Shown: positions 28,492-38,193, counted from the first letter of the stretch. The stretch: 64,000 nt of DNA from Klebsiella michiganensis (GCF_002925905.1 NZ_PRDB01000001.1:1364001-1428000), one strand, 5' to 3'. The notes: a model not told the origin generated them from the sequence alone. Translations and numbers: made by a program.

Positions 28492-30120
28492 ATGACTATT
28501 GGCACGATTATTACAGGTTCCAGGCATATCGCGTTGTCATCCCGGGAGCGCAAAATCCCCTGGGATGAACCGGCTTTTAGCCAGCGTATGCTGGAGAACC
28601 ATCTGTCGCAGGAGCACGACTGGGCCAGCCGCAGGCGGGCGGTTATCGAACAACAGGTCGCGTGGATTGCCGGACAGCTACCCACCGGCGCGCGCATTCT
28701 GGACCTCGGCTGCGGGCCGGGCTTTTACACCCGCCTGCTGGCGGAGCGCGGCTTTTACTGTACGGGCGTGGATTTTTCGCCGGCGTCGATCGCCTGGGCC
28801 CGGCAGCAGGCGCAGGCGGCCGGGCTGGATATTGCCTATCACCAGCAGGACGTTCGCGAGTACGCGCCGGAAACCCAGTTTGATTTCATTATGATGACCT
28901 TCGGTGAACTGAACGTGTTCAGCGCGGCTGAGGCCCGCTCGCTGGTTCATCGCTGCGCGCAGTGGCTGGTTCCGTGGGGAAAGCTGCTCATCGAGGTTCA
29001 TACCTATGCAGAGGTTAAACGTCAGGGAATGGCCGATCCCGGCTGGCAGCGCTGTCCGCAGGGGCTGTTTCTTGATGTTCCGCACCTGCTGCTGACGGAG
29101 CACGCCTGGGATCCGGCGGCGCAAACCAGCTCCACGCGGTTTATGGCGATTGAAGAGAGCGGCAAGGTGACGCTCTTCGGCAGCCGGATGACCGCCTGGC
29201 ATGATGATGCTTATCTCGACCTGCTGCGCACGGCGGGTTTGACCACCATTACTCGCCCGGATGAGGCGGAATGGCCGGTCAGCGAAACCTTTACCGGCAA
29301 GCTGTACGCGCTGCTGGCCGAAAAAAACGTTCCCGATTCTCTTTCCGTAAAACCCATAAAAGGAATTCAACCATTGGATATCCCACGTATTTTCACCATT
29401 AGTGAAAGCGCTCATCGCATCCATAACCCGTTTACGCCGGAAAAATACGCCGCCCTTGGCCGGGTGCTGCGAATGAAGGCCGGAACCCGGATACTCGATC
29501 TTGGCAGCGGGTCGGGGGAGATGCTCTGTACCTGGGCGCGCGATCGCGGCATTCGCGGCATCGGCGTCGACATGAGCGCGCTGTTCAGCGAGCAGGCTAA
29601 GCTGCGGGCAGAAGAGCTCGGCGTTGCCGACTGCGTGACGTTTATTCACCAGGACGCCGCCGGTTATGTGGCCGAGGAAAAATGCGACATCGCCGCCTGC
29701 GTGGGCGCGACCTGGATCGCCGGCGGCGTCGCCGGGACTATCGAGCTGCTGAGCAAAAGCCTCAAGCCCGGCGGTATGCTGCTGATCGGCGAACCGTACT
29801 GGCGCCAGGTACCGGCAACGGAAGAGATAGCACAGGCCTGTGGCGCCTCTTCGCTCGCCGACTTTCTGACGCTTGCCGATCTGGTCTCCTCTTACGCTGC
29901 GCTTGGCTATGACCTCGTCGAAATGGTGCTGGCGGACCAGGAAGGTTGGGACCGCTACGAAGCGGCGAAATGGCTCACCATGCGCCGTTGGTTAGAGGAA
30001 AACCCCGATGATGAGTTTGTGCCAGAAGTCCGGGCGGAGCTGACGATGGCGCCAAAACGCCATGCGACTTATACGCGTGAATACTTTGGCTGGGGCGTGT
30101 TTGCGTTAATCAAGCGGTAG
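28492..30120 (+). CDS. yjhP: Fused tandem SAM methyltransferase: new N-terminal domain plus YjhP
   Basis: A 542-residue protein with two class I methyltransferase domains. I start it at 28492 (MTIGTIITG), six bases after AAGGAG. Domain 1 has the SAM loop LDLGCGPG at about 70-77, with VDFS after it. Domain 2 begins near Leu295 (LDIPRIFTISESAHRIHNPF), has LDLGSGSGE at about 335-343 and matches E. coli YjhP to its end (YFGWGVFALIKR). E. coli YjhP is a single domain of about 250 residues. An internal AAAAGGA precedes the TTG codon at 29374, so domain 2 could also be made alone. Substrates are unknown. Confidence 0.85.
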   Translation: MTIGTIITGSRHIALSSRERKIPWDEPAFSQRMLENHLSQEHDWASRRRAVIEQQVAWIAGQLPTGARILDLGCGPGFYTRLLAERGFYCTGVDFSPASIAWARQQAQAAGLDIAYHQQDVREYAPETQFDFIMMTFGELNVFSAAEARSLVHRCAQWLVPWGKLLIEVHTYAEVKRQGMADPGWQRCPQGLFLDVPHLLLTEHAWDPAAQTSSTRFMAIEESGKVTLFGSRMTAWHDDAYLDLLRTAGLTTITRPDEAEWPVSETFTGKLYALLAEKNVPDSLSVKPIKGIQPLDIPRIFTISESAHRIHNPFTPEKYAALGRVLRMKAGTRILDLGSGSGEMLCTWARDRGIRGIGVDMSALFSEQAKLRAEELGVADCVTFIHQDAAGYVAEEKCDIAACVGATWIAGGVAGTIELLSKSLKPGGMLLIGEPYWRQVPATEEIAQACGASSLADFLTLADLVSSYAALGYDLVEMVLADQEGWDRYEAAKWLTMRRWLEENPDDEFVPEVRAELTMAPKRHATYTREYFGWGVFALIKR

Positions 30121-30128
30121 TTGAAATA

Positions 30129-30156
30129 CCCGGCATAGCAGGAAGGCTATGCCGGG
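30129..30156 (+). terminator. Perfect 11-bp hairpin after yjhP
   Basis: CCCGGCATAGC and GCTATGCCGGG pair perfectly around a six-base loop. No T run follows, so it may stabilise the mRNA 3' end or work with Rho instead of acting as an intrinsic terminator. Confidence 0.55.
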
Positions 30157-30244
30157 ATCAGGGGGGTTCAGAACCGCAGGAAAGGGCGCCCATGGGTAAT
30201 GATCACACGCACTGGGTCAGATCTGACGGTAGCAGCCCGTTTTA

Positions 30245-31585
30245 TCAGAATTTGACGGTCACCTGATTGCCGAGCACCCAGGCGTTTTTAATCTCTTCGC
30301 TTCCTCCCGGATGAACGAGCAGCTGCAGGTTAGGGCGCACGGTCAGCCATGGCGTCGCGCGAAAGCTATAATGCAGCTCTGCGGCATACTCGGCTCTGCG
30401 AACCGGAACATACAGAGGGTTATCATAATCATCGATCCCCCGCATCTGGTTCAGGAGCTGCGCCCGACGGGCGACTCTGTCGTTGGCGTGCATTTTACTG
30501 ACGCCGAAGCTGATAAAGTCCTGCGGACGGCTGGCGAAAGGGCCTTGATAAATGGCGCCGGCCTGAATCTGATAGTCCATTGTCGCCGTATCTTTATCAT
30601 TCATTGCCAGATGCCCGAAAAGGCTAAGGCCACGTTGGCGCTGGCTGCTCGAGTAGGTCAGCTGCTGGACGACATAGAGATAACCTCCGTAGCGGCCGTC
30701 GTGTCGCCGGGCGGCCTGGTGCGTGAGCACATAGGGATCGCCATTGTCATCATCCAGCACATCATTGGCGTCCGCCGTGTTATACCATCCCCCGAGTTTC
30801 CAGATGCCGGGGAGTTTTGCCGCGCCGAGAGTAGGTCGATATCCCAGTTCAAAAAGGTACATGTACCCCAGATGCCCTGTACCATCCAGCTGGAAGCTTC
30901 CGTGGCGGGTGGCGTAGGCAGGATTGTACTGAAACGCGCCGGCCTGGACGTAAAGCGCCGGGGCGGGGCTGTATTTAATACGGCCGCCCCACTGGCCTAT
31001 GGGGGTGTTATACCAGACGCCGCTGCCGTGGCCGGCTAAAGAGCCGCACAGCGACAGGTTTTGAAAAAAGCAGCCGTTGTTATCAAAATCCTCTCCCGGC
31101 GGCATCAGGCCCACCTTGAGATCCAGCTTTTTATCCCACCCGGTTTTTTTGAACCAAAACTGCGTCGCGTGCCATGTTTGCCCCCGACCGTAGTTGCTCT
31201 GAACACCGGAGCCTATTACCGGCGCGCGCGGATCCTGAAGGCGATCCTGAGTCAGATCTCGCCCGTTACGATTATTCACCGACGCTTTAAATTCACCGTC
31301 GTGAATACCTAAAATCTTTTCCAGATCCATATTTACGCCGAGAATATACTGGTCGCTGTAGCGCAGGGTTTTATCGCGAACGTAACCGCCGGAGATATTC
31401 GTGGCCGTCATTGCGCTATATTCCAGCGTAAAATCATAACCATGACGGCGCAGATCCGTACGCACGCCTCCCCATTCTCCGGTCATGTTTTTTGCGGTGG
31501 GAGAAAAAAGCGTCTCGTTGGCCAGCGTCTGTAAAGGGTGTAGTAAAGCCAGCAGCATCGTGCCGCTGTGGATGAGTTTGTTCAT
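30245..31585 (-). CDS. OprB-type carbohydrate-selective porin
   Basis: A 446-residue outer-membrane porin with a signal peptide (GTMLLALLHPLQTLANE) and the OprB opening NMTGEWGGVRTDLRRHGYDFTL. The barrel strands end VLGNQVTVKF with a terminal Phe. OprB-family proteins in Pseudomonas admit glucose and other sugars. It lies beside an MFS transporter transcribed the same way and near a LacI-type regulator, so it probably admits the substrate of the catabolic locus that follows. The specificity cannot be read. Confidence 0.88.
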   Translation of the reverse strand: MNKLIHSGTMLLALLHPLQTLANETLFSPTAKNMTGEWGGVRTDLRRHGYDFTLEYSAMTATNISGGYVRDKTLRYSDQYILGVNMDLEKILGIHDGEFKASVNNRNGRDLTQDRLQDPRAPVIGSGVQSNYGRGQTWHATQFWFKKTGWDKKLDLKVGLMPPGEDFDNNGCFFQNLSLCGSLAGHGSGVWYNTPIGQWGGRIKYSPAPALYVQAGAFQYNPAYATRHGSFQLDGTGHLGYMYLFELGYRPTLGAAKLPGIWKLGGWYNTADANDVLDDDNGDPYVLTHQAARRHDGRYGGYLYVVQQLTYSSSQRQRGLSLFGHLAMNDKDTATMDYQIQAGAIYQGPFASRPQDFISFGVSKMHANDRVARRAQLLNQMRGIDDYDNPLYVPVRRAEYAAELHYSFRATPWLTVRPNLQLLVHPGGSEEIKNAWVLGNQVTVKF

Positions 31586-31707
31586 GTTTTTACCGCCTGT
31601 TAATGATCCAGGTCTATGAATAATTCCCGGTAAGGCGCAGCTGAATCAGCCGACTGCGCCGACCTCCCGTCAGAGGTGGCCCCGCGCTTCCCGGAGCCAC
31701 AGGCCGT

Positions 31708-33105
31708 CTATGGCGACAGCTCTTCTAACGATTTTCCTTTGGTTTCAATGGCAAAAAGCCAGGTAATTAAGCCGCCAATCAGCGCAATGACCGCGAAAGT
31801 AATAAACACAAAGCGGATCCCGAAGCCGCTGACGATAAAACCGACCATCAGTGGGCCGATGGATGACCCCGCCCGGAGCCATGCGCTGGAATACGCGGTG
31901 CCGATAGCGCGCAGTCGGGTGGGGTAAAGCTCTGCCGCGTACAGATAAAGCGAGAAAGCGATGGTCTGCAGAATGGCGTAGGTCAGGCTGCCCAGAATCA
32001 GAATTTCAACGGCGGATTTCGCGCCCAGAACGGAGAGCGTAATCAGCGGAACGATGGCCAGTAAAAAGGCCCATGTGTACCAGCGTTTGCGCCCGACGCG
32101 GTCGATCATCAAGGCGCAGATCACCGAAGCCACGACGCCGCAGGAAGAGGTGATCCAGCCGTAGGCCAGACTGGTATCGAGGGAGAGGTTAAACCAGGTT
32201 TTGTAGAGGGTTGGAAACCAGGTGATCATTCCGTTGTTGACGCTATAAACCGTCAGCCACAGTCCCCAGAGCATAAAGGTGCGGGATTTATAGATACCGC
32301 CAAAGAGGGCCTTAACCCCTTCCGGAGCCGCTTTTTGCACCGCGGGGGCTTTTATTTCCGGTTCGGGCAACGTCATCCCGCGCCTGATGACCTCTGATTC
32401 CAGCGTCGATACGATGCTGTCCGCTTCCTTCAGCCTCCCTTTTGCTGTCAACCAGCGCGGTGATTCCGGCATCAGCCAGCGCAGGGGAACGGTCAGCGCG
32501 GAGGGGACTAAGCCAATTAAAAACATGACCTTCCAGCCATAGATGGGTACCAGAAAATACCCCACCAATCCGGCAAACATCATGCCGATAGGGAAAATCA
32601 CTTCATACAACAAAAAGAAACGCCCGCGCTTTTTGGCACCGACAAATTCATTGATATAGGCGCTGGCAACGGGGACTTCCGCACCGATACCCACCCCCTG
32701 TAAAAAGCGAATAACAAGAATTGACCAGCCGTTCCAGGCAAAAAGGCAGGCCGCATCCATGAGTACGAACATGATGATGGTGATACGCAATACGCCGATA
32801 CGGCCTATTTTTTCCGCCAGCGAGCCGAAAAACAGGGCGCCGCACAGCTGGCCCACGTAGCTGGCCGCAATAATAAGACCGACAAACGTCGGCGTGAGAC
32901 CCCACTCCTGGGTAAGCTGGGGGAGCGCAAATGCGATTGCAATAATGGTATAGGCATCGAAAAACGTCGATAAGCCGACGATAACGCGGATCGCTTTCAG
33001 CCGTCGGGTGATGGGGAGGCGTTCCAGCCTTGCCAGCAGCGCGTCTGGCGTGGACGCCGTTCCGCTGGCAACGGCGTAATCTGAAGCAATGGCCTGAGTT
33101 GACAT
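31708..33105 (-). CDS. MFS transporter, sugar-porter/MHS type
   Basis: A 465-residue inner-membrane transporter with twelve predicted helices. Signature loops are present: GSLAEKIGRIGVLR after helix 2, RFLQGVGIGAEVPVASAYINEF around helices 4-5, PESPRWLTAKGRLKEAD in the central loop, and DRVGRKRWY after helix 8. These are the marks of sugar, sugar-acid or aromatic-acid proton symporters. It is divergent from the LacI regulator and carries a LacI-type operator candidate in its upstream region (33231-33246). Confidence 0.88.
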   Translation of the reverse strand: MSTQAIASDYAVASGTASTPDALLARLERLPITRRLKAIRVIVGLSTFFDAYTIIAIAFALPQLTQEWGLTPTFVGLIIAASYVGQLCGALFFGSLAEKIGRIGVLRITIIMFVLMDAACLFAWNGWSILVIRFLQGVGIGAEVPVASAYINEFVGAKKRGRFFLLYEVIFPIGMMFAGLVGYFLVPIYGWKVMFLIGLVPSALTVPLRWLMPESPRWLTAKGRLKEADSIVSTLESEVIRRGMTLPEPEIKAPAVQKAAPEGVKALFGGIYKSRTFMLWGLWLTVYSVNNGMITWFPTLYKTWFNLSLDTSLAYGWITSSCGVVASVICALMIDRVGRKRWYTWAFLLAIVPLITLSVLGAKSAVEILILGSLTYAILQTIAFSLYLYAAELYPTRLRAIGTAYSSAWLRAGSSIGPLMVGFIVSGFGIRFVFITFAVIALIGGLITWLFAIETKGKSLEELSP

Positions 33106-33542
33106 AGTATTACCCTGTTAAACGTTGTCTGGGGCATACACGTAAGGTTCTGAATAACCACAGGGCAACGAACCCTTATTCATCGACGTGCTGCATATAA
33201 TGCTGTCCTGATGTGTTTATGATAACGTTACTGCAATCGATTTCACTTGCAGCTAATCCTTTGCTGGATTCGCCGCTAAGTCAATTACGCCTGTTGTATA
33301 AATGTCGAGCAGTTCACAATCTGAAAAAACTCACGCGCAAAAAGGCGAAGCGGCGAATGCAAAGCAAAATGGATAAGAAATGTGAATTAACGACCAGCCG
33401 AATGAACCCGGCAAAGTGAAGCACCATTCCTTTTGTCCGGGCGAGGTTTGACGTAAGATCCTTTAACCCCACGGTTTGCACGATGGTATCCGTTGAACGG
33501 GCAACACGGATTTTTACCCGCATTGATGAGTTGGAGCAGCAG
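33106..33542. promoter_or_regulatory. Divergent control region between MFS and LacI-family genes
   Basis: A region of about 440 bases with no gene I trust; a 68-codon frame at 33213-33419 has poor composition and no ribosome site. It holds the operator-like CTGCAATCGATTTCAC at 33231-33246. The CGATTTCACTT part recurs upstream of the DapA-family gene at 34758-34768. Confidence 0.55.
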
Positions 33543-34574
33543 ATGGATCAAGAAAGTGAACTGAACGATTTGCCGGAAAAAAAGCTGGCGACAATGCGGG
33601 ATGTTGCTCGCGCTGCGGGCGTGAGCGTCTCGACCGTTTCGCGCGTACTCGATGAACGGTTACCCACCTCGCGCAGCGCCTCGGCAGAGAAAATTCGCCA
33701 GGTGGCCCGTGAGCTGGGCTACCGTCGGGACTATGTTGCTTCCAGCCTGCGCCGGGGCGATACCGGAACGCTTGGCGTCCTGGTGCCGAGGCTGACCGAT
33801 GCCGTTACGGCGATGCTTTTCGAAGAGATAGCCAGGGCGGCGGCCAGGCGAGGCTATTTCGCGATCGTTGCGACCTGCGGTGATAGCAAGGATCAGGAGA
33901 AAAACGCCGTGGAATCGCTGCTGGATCGCCGCGTGGATGGGTTGATCATGTCCACCTGCCGGCTGGACGATCCTTTGCCGCAAACCCTGCGTGAACGGGA
34001 TGTGCCCCACGTTCTGGCGCTGCGTACCGACGGTTTTAGCCCCTCATCGGTCGGGGACGATGAGCTTGGCGGCTATCTGGCTACCCGACACCTGATTGAT
34101 TTAGGCCACCGCGATATTGGCCTGATTGGCGGCCCTGATTTTGCCTCCAACGCGCGCAACCGGCGTAAGGGCTTTGAGCGGGCAATGCAGGAAGCCGGGC
34201 TCAGGATCGAAGCGGAATGGTGCTGTCATTCAGATTTTAATATCGCCTCGGGGGAGCAGCAGGGAATGAAAATTCTCAGCCAGCCTCATCGCCCGAGCGC
34301 GCTATTTGCCGTCAATGACGAGCTGGCGATCGGCGTCCTCGCGGCCGCGCACCAGCAGGGGCTGGTGATTGGCGAAGATCTCTCCCTGGTCGGCTACAAT
34401 GATATTCCCCTGGTGAGCAGACTGCCCGTGGCGCTGACCTCGGTCAGAACGCCGCTGGAGCATATCGCCAGCAATGCGGTTGATATGTTATTGAATCCAG
34501 AGATAAATAATAATATGCGGATTACCACGCCTTCCCTTATTCCCCGTAAGTCTACCGCGTCTCCACGTAAATAA
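33543..34574 (+). CDS. LacI-family transcriptional regulator
   Basis: A regulator of 343 residues from the start I prefer (33543, MDQESELND, GGAG seven bases upstream); an in-frame ATG at 33483 would add 20 residues. The LacI helix-turn-helix and hinge are clear: TMRDVARAAGVSVSTVSRVLDE, then REKIR-type hinge sequence and RRGDTGTLGVLVPRL. The periplasmic-binding-protein-like effector domain follows, with FAVNDELAIGVLAAA and LSLVGYNDIPLVSRL. It lies between the transport genes and the enzyme genes and probably controls both through the repeated operator sequence. Confidence 0.9.
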   Translation: MDQESELNDLPEKKLATMRDVARAAGVSVSTVSRVLDERLPTSRSASAEKIRQVARELGYRRDYVASSLRRGDTGTLGVLVPRLTDAVTAMLFEEIARAAARRGYFAIVATCGDSKDQEKNAVESLLDRRVDGLIMSTCRLDDPLPQTLRERDVPHVLALRTDGFSPSSVGDDELGGYLATRHLIDLGHRDIGLIGGPDFASNARNRRKGFERAMQEAGLRIEAEWCCHSDFNIASGEQQGMKILSQPHRPSALFAVNDELAIGVLAAAHQQGLVIGEDLSLVGYNDIPLVSRLPVALTSVRTPLEHIASNAVDMLLNPEINNNMRITTPSLIPRKSTASPRK

Positions 34575-34740
34575 TCCCCCTGCGATCCTCCCCGACTTTC
34601 CAGGAGAAAGCGGGGAGGGTTGAATTTTGTATAACGGATCTCATCCCGGATGCAGATCGCGGTTTAGTTTGTGATCTGCGTTGCATTTTTAACCAACATG
34701 GCGTTGACGGTTTTATTTTTGAGGTTCAATGTCAACGTCG

Positions 34741-34766
34741 TGAAAACGATTGCAGAAACGATTTCA
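34741..34766. promoter_or_regulatory. LacI-type operator upstream of the DapA-family gene
   Basis: Two half-sites (TGAAAACGATT and AAACGATTTCA) form an imperfect 26-bp inverted repeat 60 bases before the DapA-family start. The right half shares CGATTTCACTT with the site in front of the MFS gene, which suggests one regulator for both. Confidence 0.6.
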
Positions 34767-34825
34767 CTTCCGTTTCAAAGAATCGCTTAACCGTAAACAA
34801 ATGCTTACTCATCAAGGGGATATTT

Positions 34826-35755
34826 ATGATTAACATCGATCTGAGAGGTTTGACTCCGGCTCCGGTTACACCCTTCACTCGCGATGGACGCGTAGACTAT
34901 GATGCCATTCAGCGCCTCGGCAGCTGGCTGGGCAGCATCGACGGGGTGAAAGGTCTGGTGGTGCTGGGACACGCAGGGGAGGGGACTTTTCTAACCCAGG
35001 AAGAGCAGGCGAATGTGATCCGCGCGTTTGTGAAGTCCGTGGATGATAAGCTTCCGATTATTGCCGGCATCACCGGGGAAGGGACGGAAGTGGCTGCGCT
35101 GGAGGCGAAGCGCGCCGTTGCCGCCGGCGCATCCGCCGGTTTGCTCTATCCTTCCCACGGCTGGCTGCGCTTTGGCTATCAGGATGGCGCGCCTCAGGAT
35201 CGCTACCGCGTGGTGTACGAAGAAAGCGGCCTGCCGCTGATTCTTTTCCAGTATCCGGATGTCACTAAAGCCACCTACAACCTGAAAACGCTGCTGGATA
35301 TCTCCGCGCAGCCGGGCGTATTTGCCATGAAGAATGGCGTACGTAATATGCGCCGCTGGGATACCGAAATTCCGGTTATTCGCCGCGAGCGTCCGGATCT
35401 GCAAATCTTAAGCTGCCACGATGAATATCTGCTGCATACCGCCTTTGATGTGGATGGCTTCCTGGTCGGCTACGGCAATATCGCGCCTGAGCCGTTAATT
35501 GAAATGATTAAGGCGGGTAAAGCGGGCGATTACGTTAAAGCGCGTGAGCTGCACGACCGACTGCTGCCGGTGACCAAAAGCGTCTACCACCGCGGTTCGC
35601 ACATGGAAGGTACCGTGGCCCTTAAACATGCTCTGGTTGCGCGCGGGATCCTTGAACATGCCACCGTTCGCTCACCGCTGCTGCCGCTCGAAAATGGCGC
35701 TGAAAAAGAGATCCACGACGCCATGCGCGCCGCTGAGCTGGGCCGCGTCGGTTAA
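34826..35755 (+). CDS. DapA-family lyase/aldolase (dihydrodipicolinate synthase superfamily)
   Basis: A 309-residue TIM-barrel enzyme of the N-acetylneuraminate lyase/DHDPS superfamily, which forms Schiff bases with 2-oxo acids. The pyruvate pocket motif usually written GTTGE appears as GHAGEG (48-53), the catalytic Tyr is probably Tyr143 in FQYPD, and the Schiff-base lysine is probably Lys169 in FAMKNG. The altered pocket means it is not a housekeeping DapA; an oxo-acid aldolase or dehydratase (sugar acid) is likelier. AAGGGGA precedes the start. A fumarylacetoacetase-family gene and a dicarboxylate transporter gene follow. Confidence 0.85.
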   Translation: MINIDLRGLTPAPVTPFTRDGRVDYDAIQRLGSWLGSIDGVKGLVVLGHAGEGTFLTQEEQANVIRAFVKSVDDKLPIIAGITGEGTEVAALEAKRAVAAGASAGLLYPSHGWLRFGYQDGAPQDRYRVVYEESGLPLILFQYPDVTKATYNLKTLLDISAQPGVFAMKNGVRNMRRWDTEIPVIRRERPDLQILSCHDEYLLHTAFDVDGFLVGYGNIAPEPLIEMIKAGKAGDYVKARELHDRLLPVTKSVYHRGSHMEGTVALKHALVARGILEHATVRSPLLPLENGAEKEIHDAMRAAELGRVG

Positions 35756-35897
35756 TTTATTCTGCGTCTGTTGTTAATCCGCAATGCAGAGATATCGCTT
35801 ACTGTATTGCGGATCATCGGTTACTTCGCCCCGGTATTTTTTGCTGCTCTTCATCATAACGTCGGGGCTTTCACCTCTGTATATTGCTGGGTGATTT

Positions 35898-36746
35898 ATG
35901 AAACTATTAAGCTTTCGCGTTAATGATAAAAACAAATATGGCCTGGCGACCGCTGACGGCGTCATCGATCTGCAGGCGCGGTTTCCTCAATATGGCAGCC
36001 TGCTGGAATTTATACCGCATCTTCATCTTGTTGATACTCTGCCGCCGTCTGCGAAACAGGCGAACTATTCTTTCGACGAGATCGCTTTCCTGCCGGTCAT
36101 TACTGAACCGAAAAAAATTATCTGCGCTGGCGTGAATTATCGCGATAAAAACGCTGCCGGTGACGAGAAGCCCTCTAACCCAGTGCTATTCATCCGCTTT
36201 GCGGATTCACAGGCCGGGCATCTGGCAGCGCTCCTCAAGCCGGAACGCAGCAATGAGTTTGACTATGAAGGCGAAATGGCGCTGGTGATGGGCCGTGGAG
36301 GACGCAATATACCAGAGCAGGAGGCGCTGCATTATGTTGCCGGCTACAGCTGCTATATGGATGGCTCCGTGCGCGACTGGCAGCATGCCTGCTTTACCGG
36401 CGGCAAAAACTGGCCAGCGACGGGCGGCTTCGGCCCCTGGCTGGTGACCGCGGACGCTATCCCCGACCCGCAAAATCTGAATATTACCACCCGGCTGAAT
36501 GGCCAGACGGTGCAGCAGGATAATACGGGCAGCATGTTGTATTCAATTGCCGAACTCATTGCGTATATCAGCACCTTCAGCGCGCTCTCGCCGGGGGATG
36601 TCATTCTGACCGGCACGCCCGGAGGCATCGGAAAAAAACGTACCCCGCCGCTCTTTATGCAGCCCGGGGACAGGGTGGAAGTCGAGATTGAGCAGATCGG
36701 ATGCCTGATAAATAGCGTGCGCAGCGATGCCGCGGTAGCGCGATAA
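35898..36746 (+). CDS. Fumarylacetoacetate hydrolase-family protein
   Basis: A 282-residue enzyme of the FAH superfamily. The family core is present: KIICAGVNYRDK (about 73-84), the metal ligands in DYEGEMALVMG (about 115-125), the Asp of SVRDWQ and the C-terminal GDVILTGTPGGIG. Members hydrolyse or decarboxylate 2,4-dioxo acids, including 2,4-diketo-3-deoxy sugar acids. Together with the DapA-family gene 143 bases upstream this points to catabolism of a deoxy keto acid. The exact substrate is not readable. Confidence 0.87.
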   Translation: MKLLSFRVNDKNKYGLATADGVIDLQARFPQYGSLLEFIPHLHLVDTLPPSAKQANYSFDEIAFLPVITEPKKIICAGVNYRDKNAAGDEKPSNPVLFIRFADSQAGHLAALLKPERSNEFDYEGEMALVMGRGGRNIPEQEALHYVAGYSCYMDGSVRDWQHACFTGGKNWPATGGFGPWLVTADAIPDPQNLNITTRLNGQTVQQDNTGSMLYSIAELIAYISTFSALSPGDVILTGTPGGIGKKRTPPLFMQPGDRVEVEIEQIGCLINSVRSDAAVAR

Positions 36747-36862
36747 GTTATCGTTTTGTATCCAAAAACAGGGTGAGAGCGCGTTTGCCCGGCGGCCAGG
36801 ACTTGCAGGCCATTTAATCATGTAAAGGGTTAATGCCGGACAGGGAGCGGTGGAGGCAATGT

Positions 36863-38152
36863 ATGATATTGGTTCAGTTTCTGGTGGTGCTGCTGTTTCT
36901 GTACATCGGCATGCGGGTCGGGGGGATCGGCGTGGGGTTTGCCGGCGGCGCCGGCGTGATTGTCCTCAGCGCGCTCGGCGCCACGCCGGGTGATATGCCG
37001 ATGCTGGTTATCGTATTTATCATGGTGGTGATCGTGGCGATTGCCGCCATGCAGGAGGCCGGCGGTATTGAATACCTTGTTGACCTCACCGAGCGCCTGC
37101 TGCGCCGCTATCCGCGATTGTTAGTCATCACCGCGCCCCTTTCCACCTGGCTATTAACCATGATGGCCAGCACCGGGCAGGTCTCTTTTGCCTGTATGCC
37201 GGTTATTGTCGGCGTGGCGAAAGAGAACAATATAAAACCCACCCGGGCGCTTGCTCTTTCGGTCGGCGCCTCTTTGCTGGGCATTGTGGCGTCGCCCATT
37301 TCTGCGGCGGTGATTTTCTTCTCGGGGATTCTGGAAAAGGGCCATTCTGGCTGGGGCTATATTGAGCTTATTGCGGTATCAATCCCGTCCACCTTTCTGG
37401 CGCTGCTGGTCACCTCCGTTTTTTACCTGTGCTGGGACAGGATCCGCCAGCAGGATCGGCTCAATGACAATCCGGTTCAGGTGCAGGCAAGGACTGCGCG
37501 GGCGATCCCGCCCTGTGCCGGTCGTTCGGTGCTGATTTTTATCGTCGGGTTGGTTGTGGTGCTGGTTTATGCGATTGTCACCAGTCCGAAGCTCGGGCTG
37601 ATTGCCCATCCGGTCATGAGCAGCGGACAGGCGCGGGTAGGGGTGATGATGGGCGTTGCGCTGCTGATTGTGGTGTGCTGCCGGGTTAACGTACACAAGG
37701 TCCCGTCCGGCTCGGTATTTAAAACCGGGATGACCTCCTGCATCTGTATTCTCGGCGTCGCCTGGCTGGGTTCAACCTTTATGGACAGTAATCAACAGTG
37801 GTTGCAAAGCGCGGTCTCGTCACACTTGCTGGATTCGCCCATGATGCTGGCCATTATTATTATGGCGGCCTCATGCTTCTTGTATTCTCAGGCGGCCTCC
37901 ACAAAAATTTTATTCCCCGCCGCGCTGAGTATGGGCGTTGCCCCGGCTATTTTGGTTGCCTGCTTCCCGGCAACGGCTTCTCTTTTTATTTTGCCAAACT
38001 ATCCGACGCTGCTGGCGGCGGTAGAGCTGGATGATACCGGCTCCACCAGACTGGGCCGACATATTATCGATCACCCTTTTCTGCTGCCTGGCCTGGCATC
38101 GGTCCTGCTTTCAATGCTCTTCGCCGCGGGGCTGGCTTATTGGATTCAGTGA
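36863..38152 (+). CDS. DcuA/DcuB-family C4-dicarboxylate transporter
   Basis: A 429-residue inner-membrane antiporter related to E. coli DcuA/DcuB. I start it at 36863 (MILVQFLVVLLFLYIG), six bases after GGAGG. Diagnostic segments include MRVGGIGVGFAGGAGV, MQEAGGIEYLVDLTERLLRR, TSCICILGVAWLGSTF, SQAASTKILFPAALSMG and LPNYPTLLAAVELDDTGSTRLG. DcuA/B exchange fumarate, malate or aspartate for succinate. In this locus it may take up the substrate or export the four-carbon product of the pathway (inference). Confidence 0.9.
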   Translation: MILVQFLVVLLFLYIGMRVGGIGVGFAGGAGVIVLSALGATPGDMPMLVIVFIMVVIVAIAAMQEAGGIEYLVDLTERLLRRYPRLLVITAPLSTWLLTMMASTGQVSFACMPVIVGVAKENNIKPTRALALSVGASLLGIVASPISAAVIFFSGILEKGHSGWGYIELIAVSIPSTFLALLVTSVFYLCWDRIRQQDRLNDNPVQVQARTARAIPPCAGRSVLIFIVGLVVVLVYAIVTSPKLGLIAHPVMSSGQARVGVMMGVALLIVVCCRVNVHKVPSGSVFKTGMTSCICILGVAWLGSTFMDSNQQWLQSAVSSHLLDSPMMLAIIIMAASCFLYSQAASTKILFPAALSMGVAPAILVACFPATASLFILPNYPTLLAAVELDDTGSTRLGRHIIDHPFLLPGLASVLLSMLFAAGLAYWIQ

Positions 38153-38193
38153 ATCGCCCGAGGCTTTTACTTTGAATACATCCGAAAACAAAA

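Noticed and set aside
33213..33419. 68-codon frame between the MFS and LacI genes
   Set aside because: Lys/Arg-rich chance-like composition, no ribosome site, and it covers the operator-like sequence.
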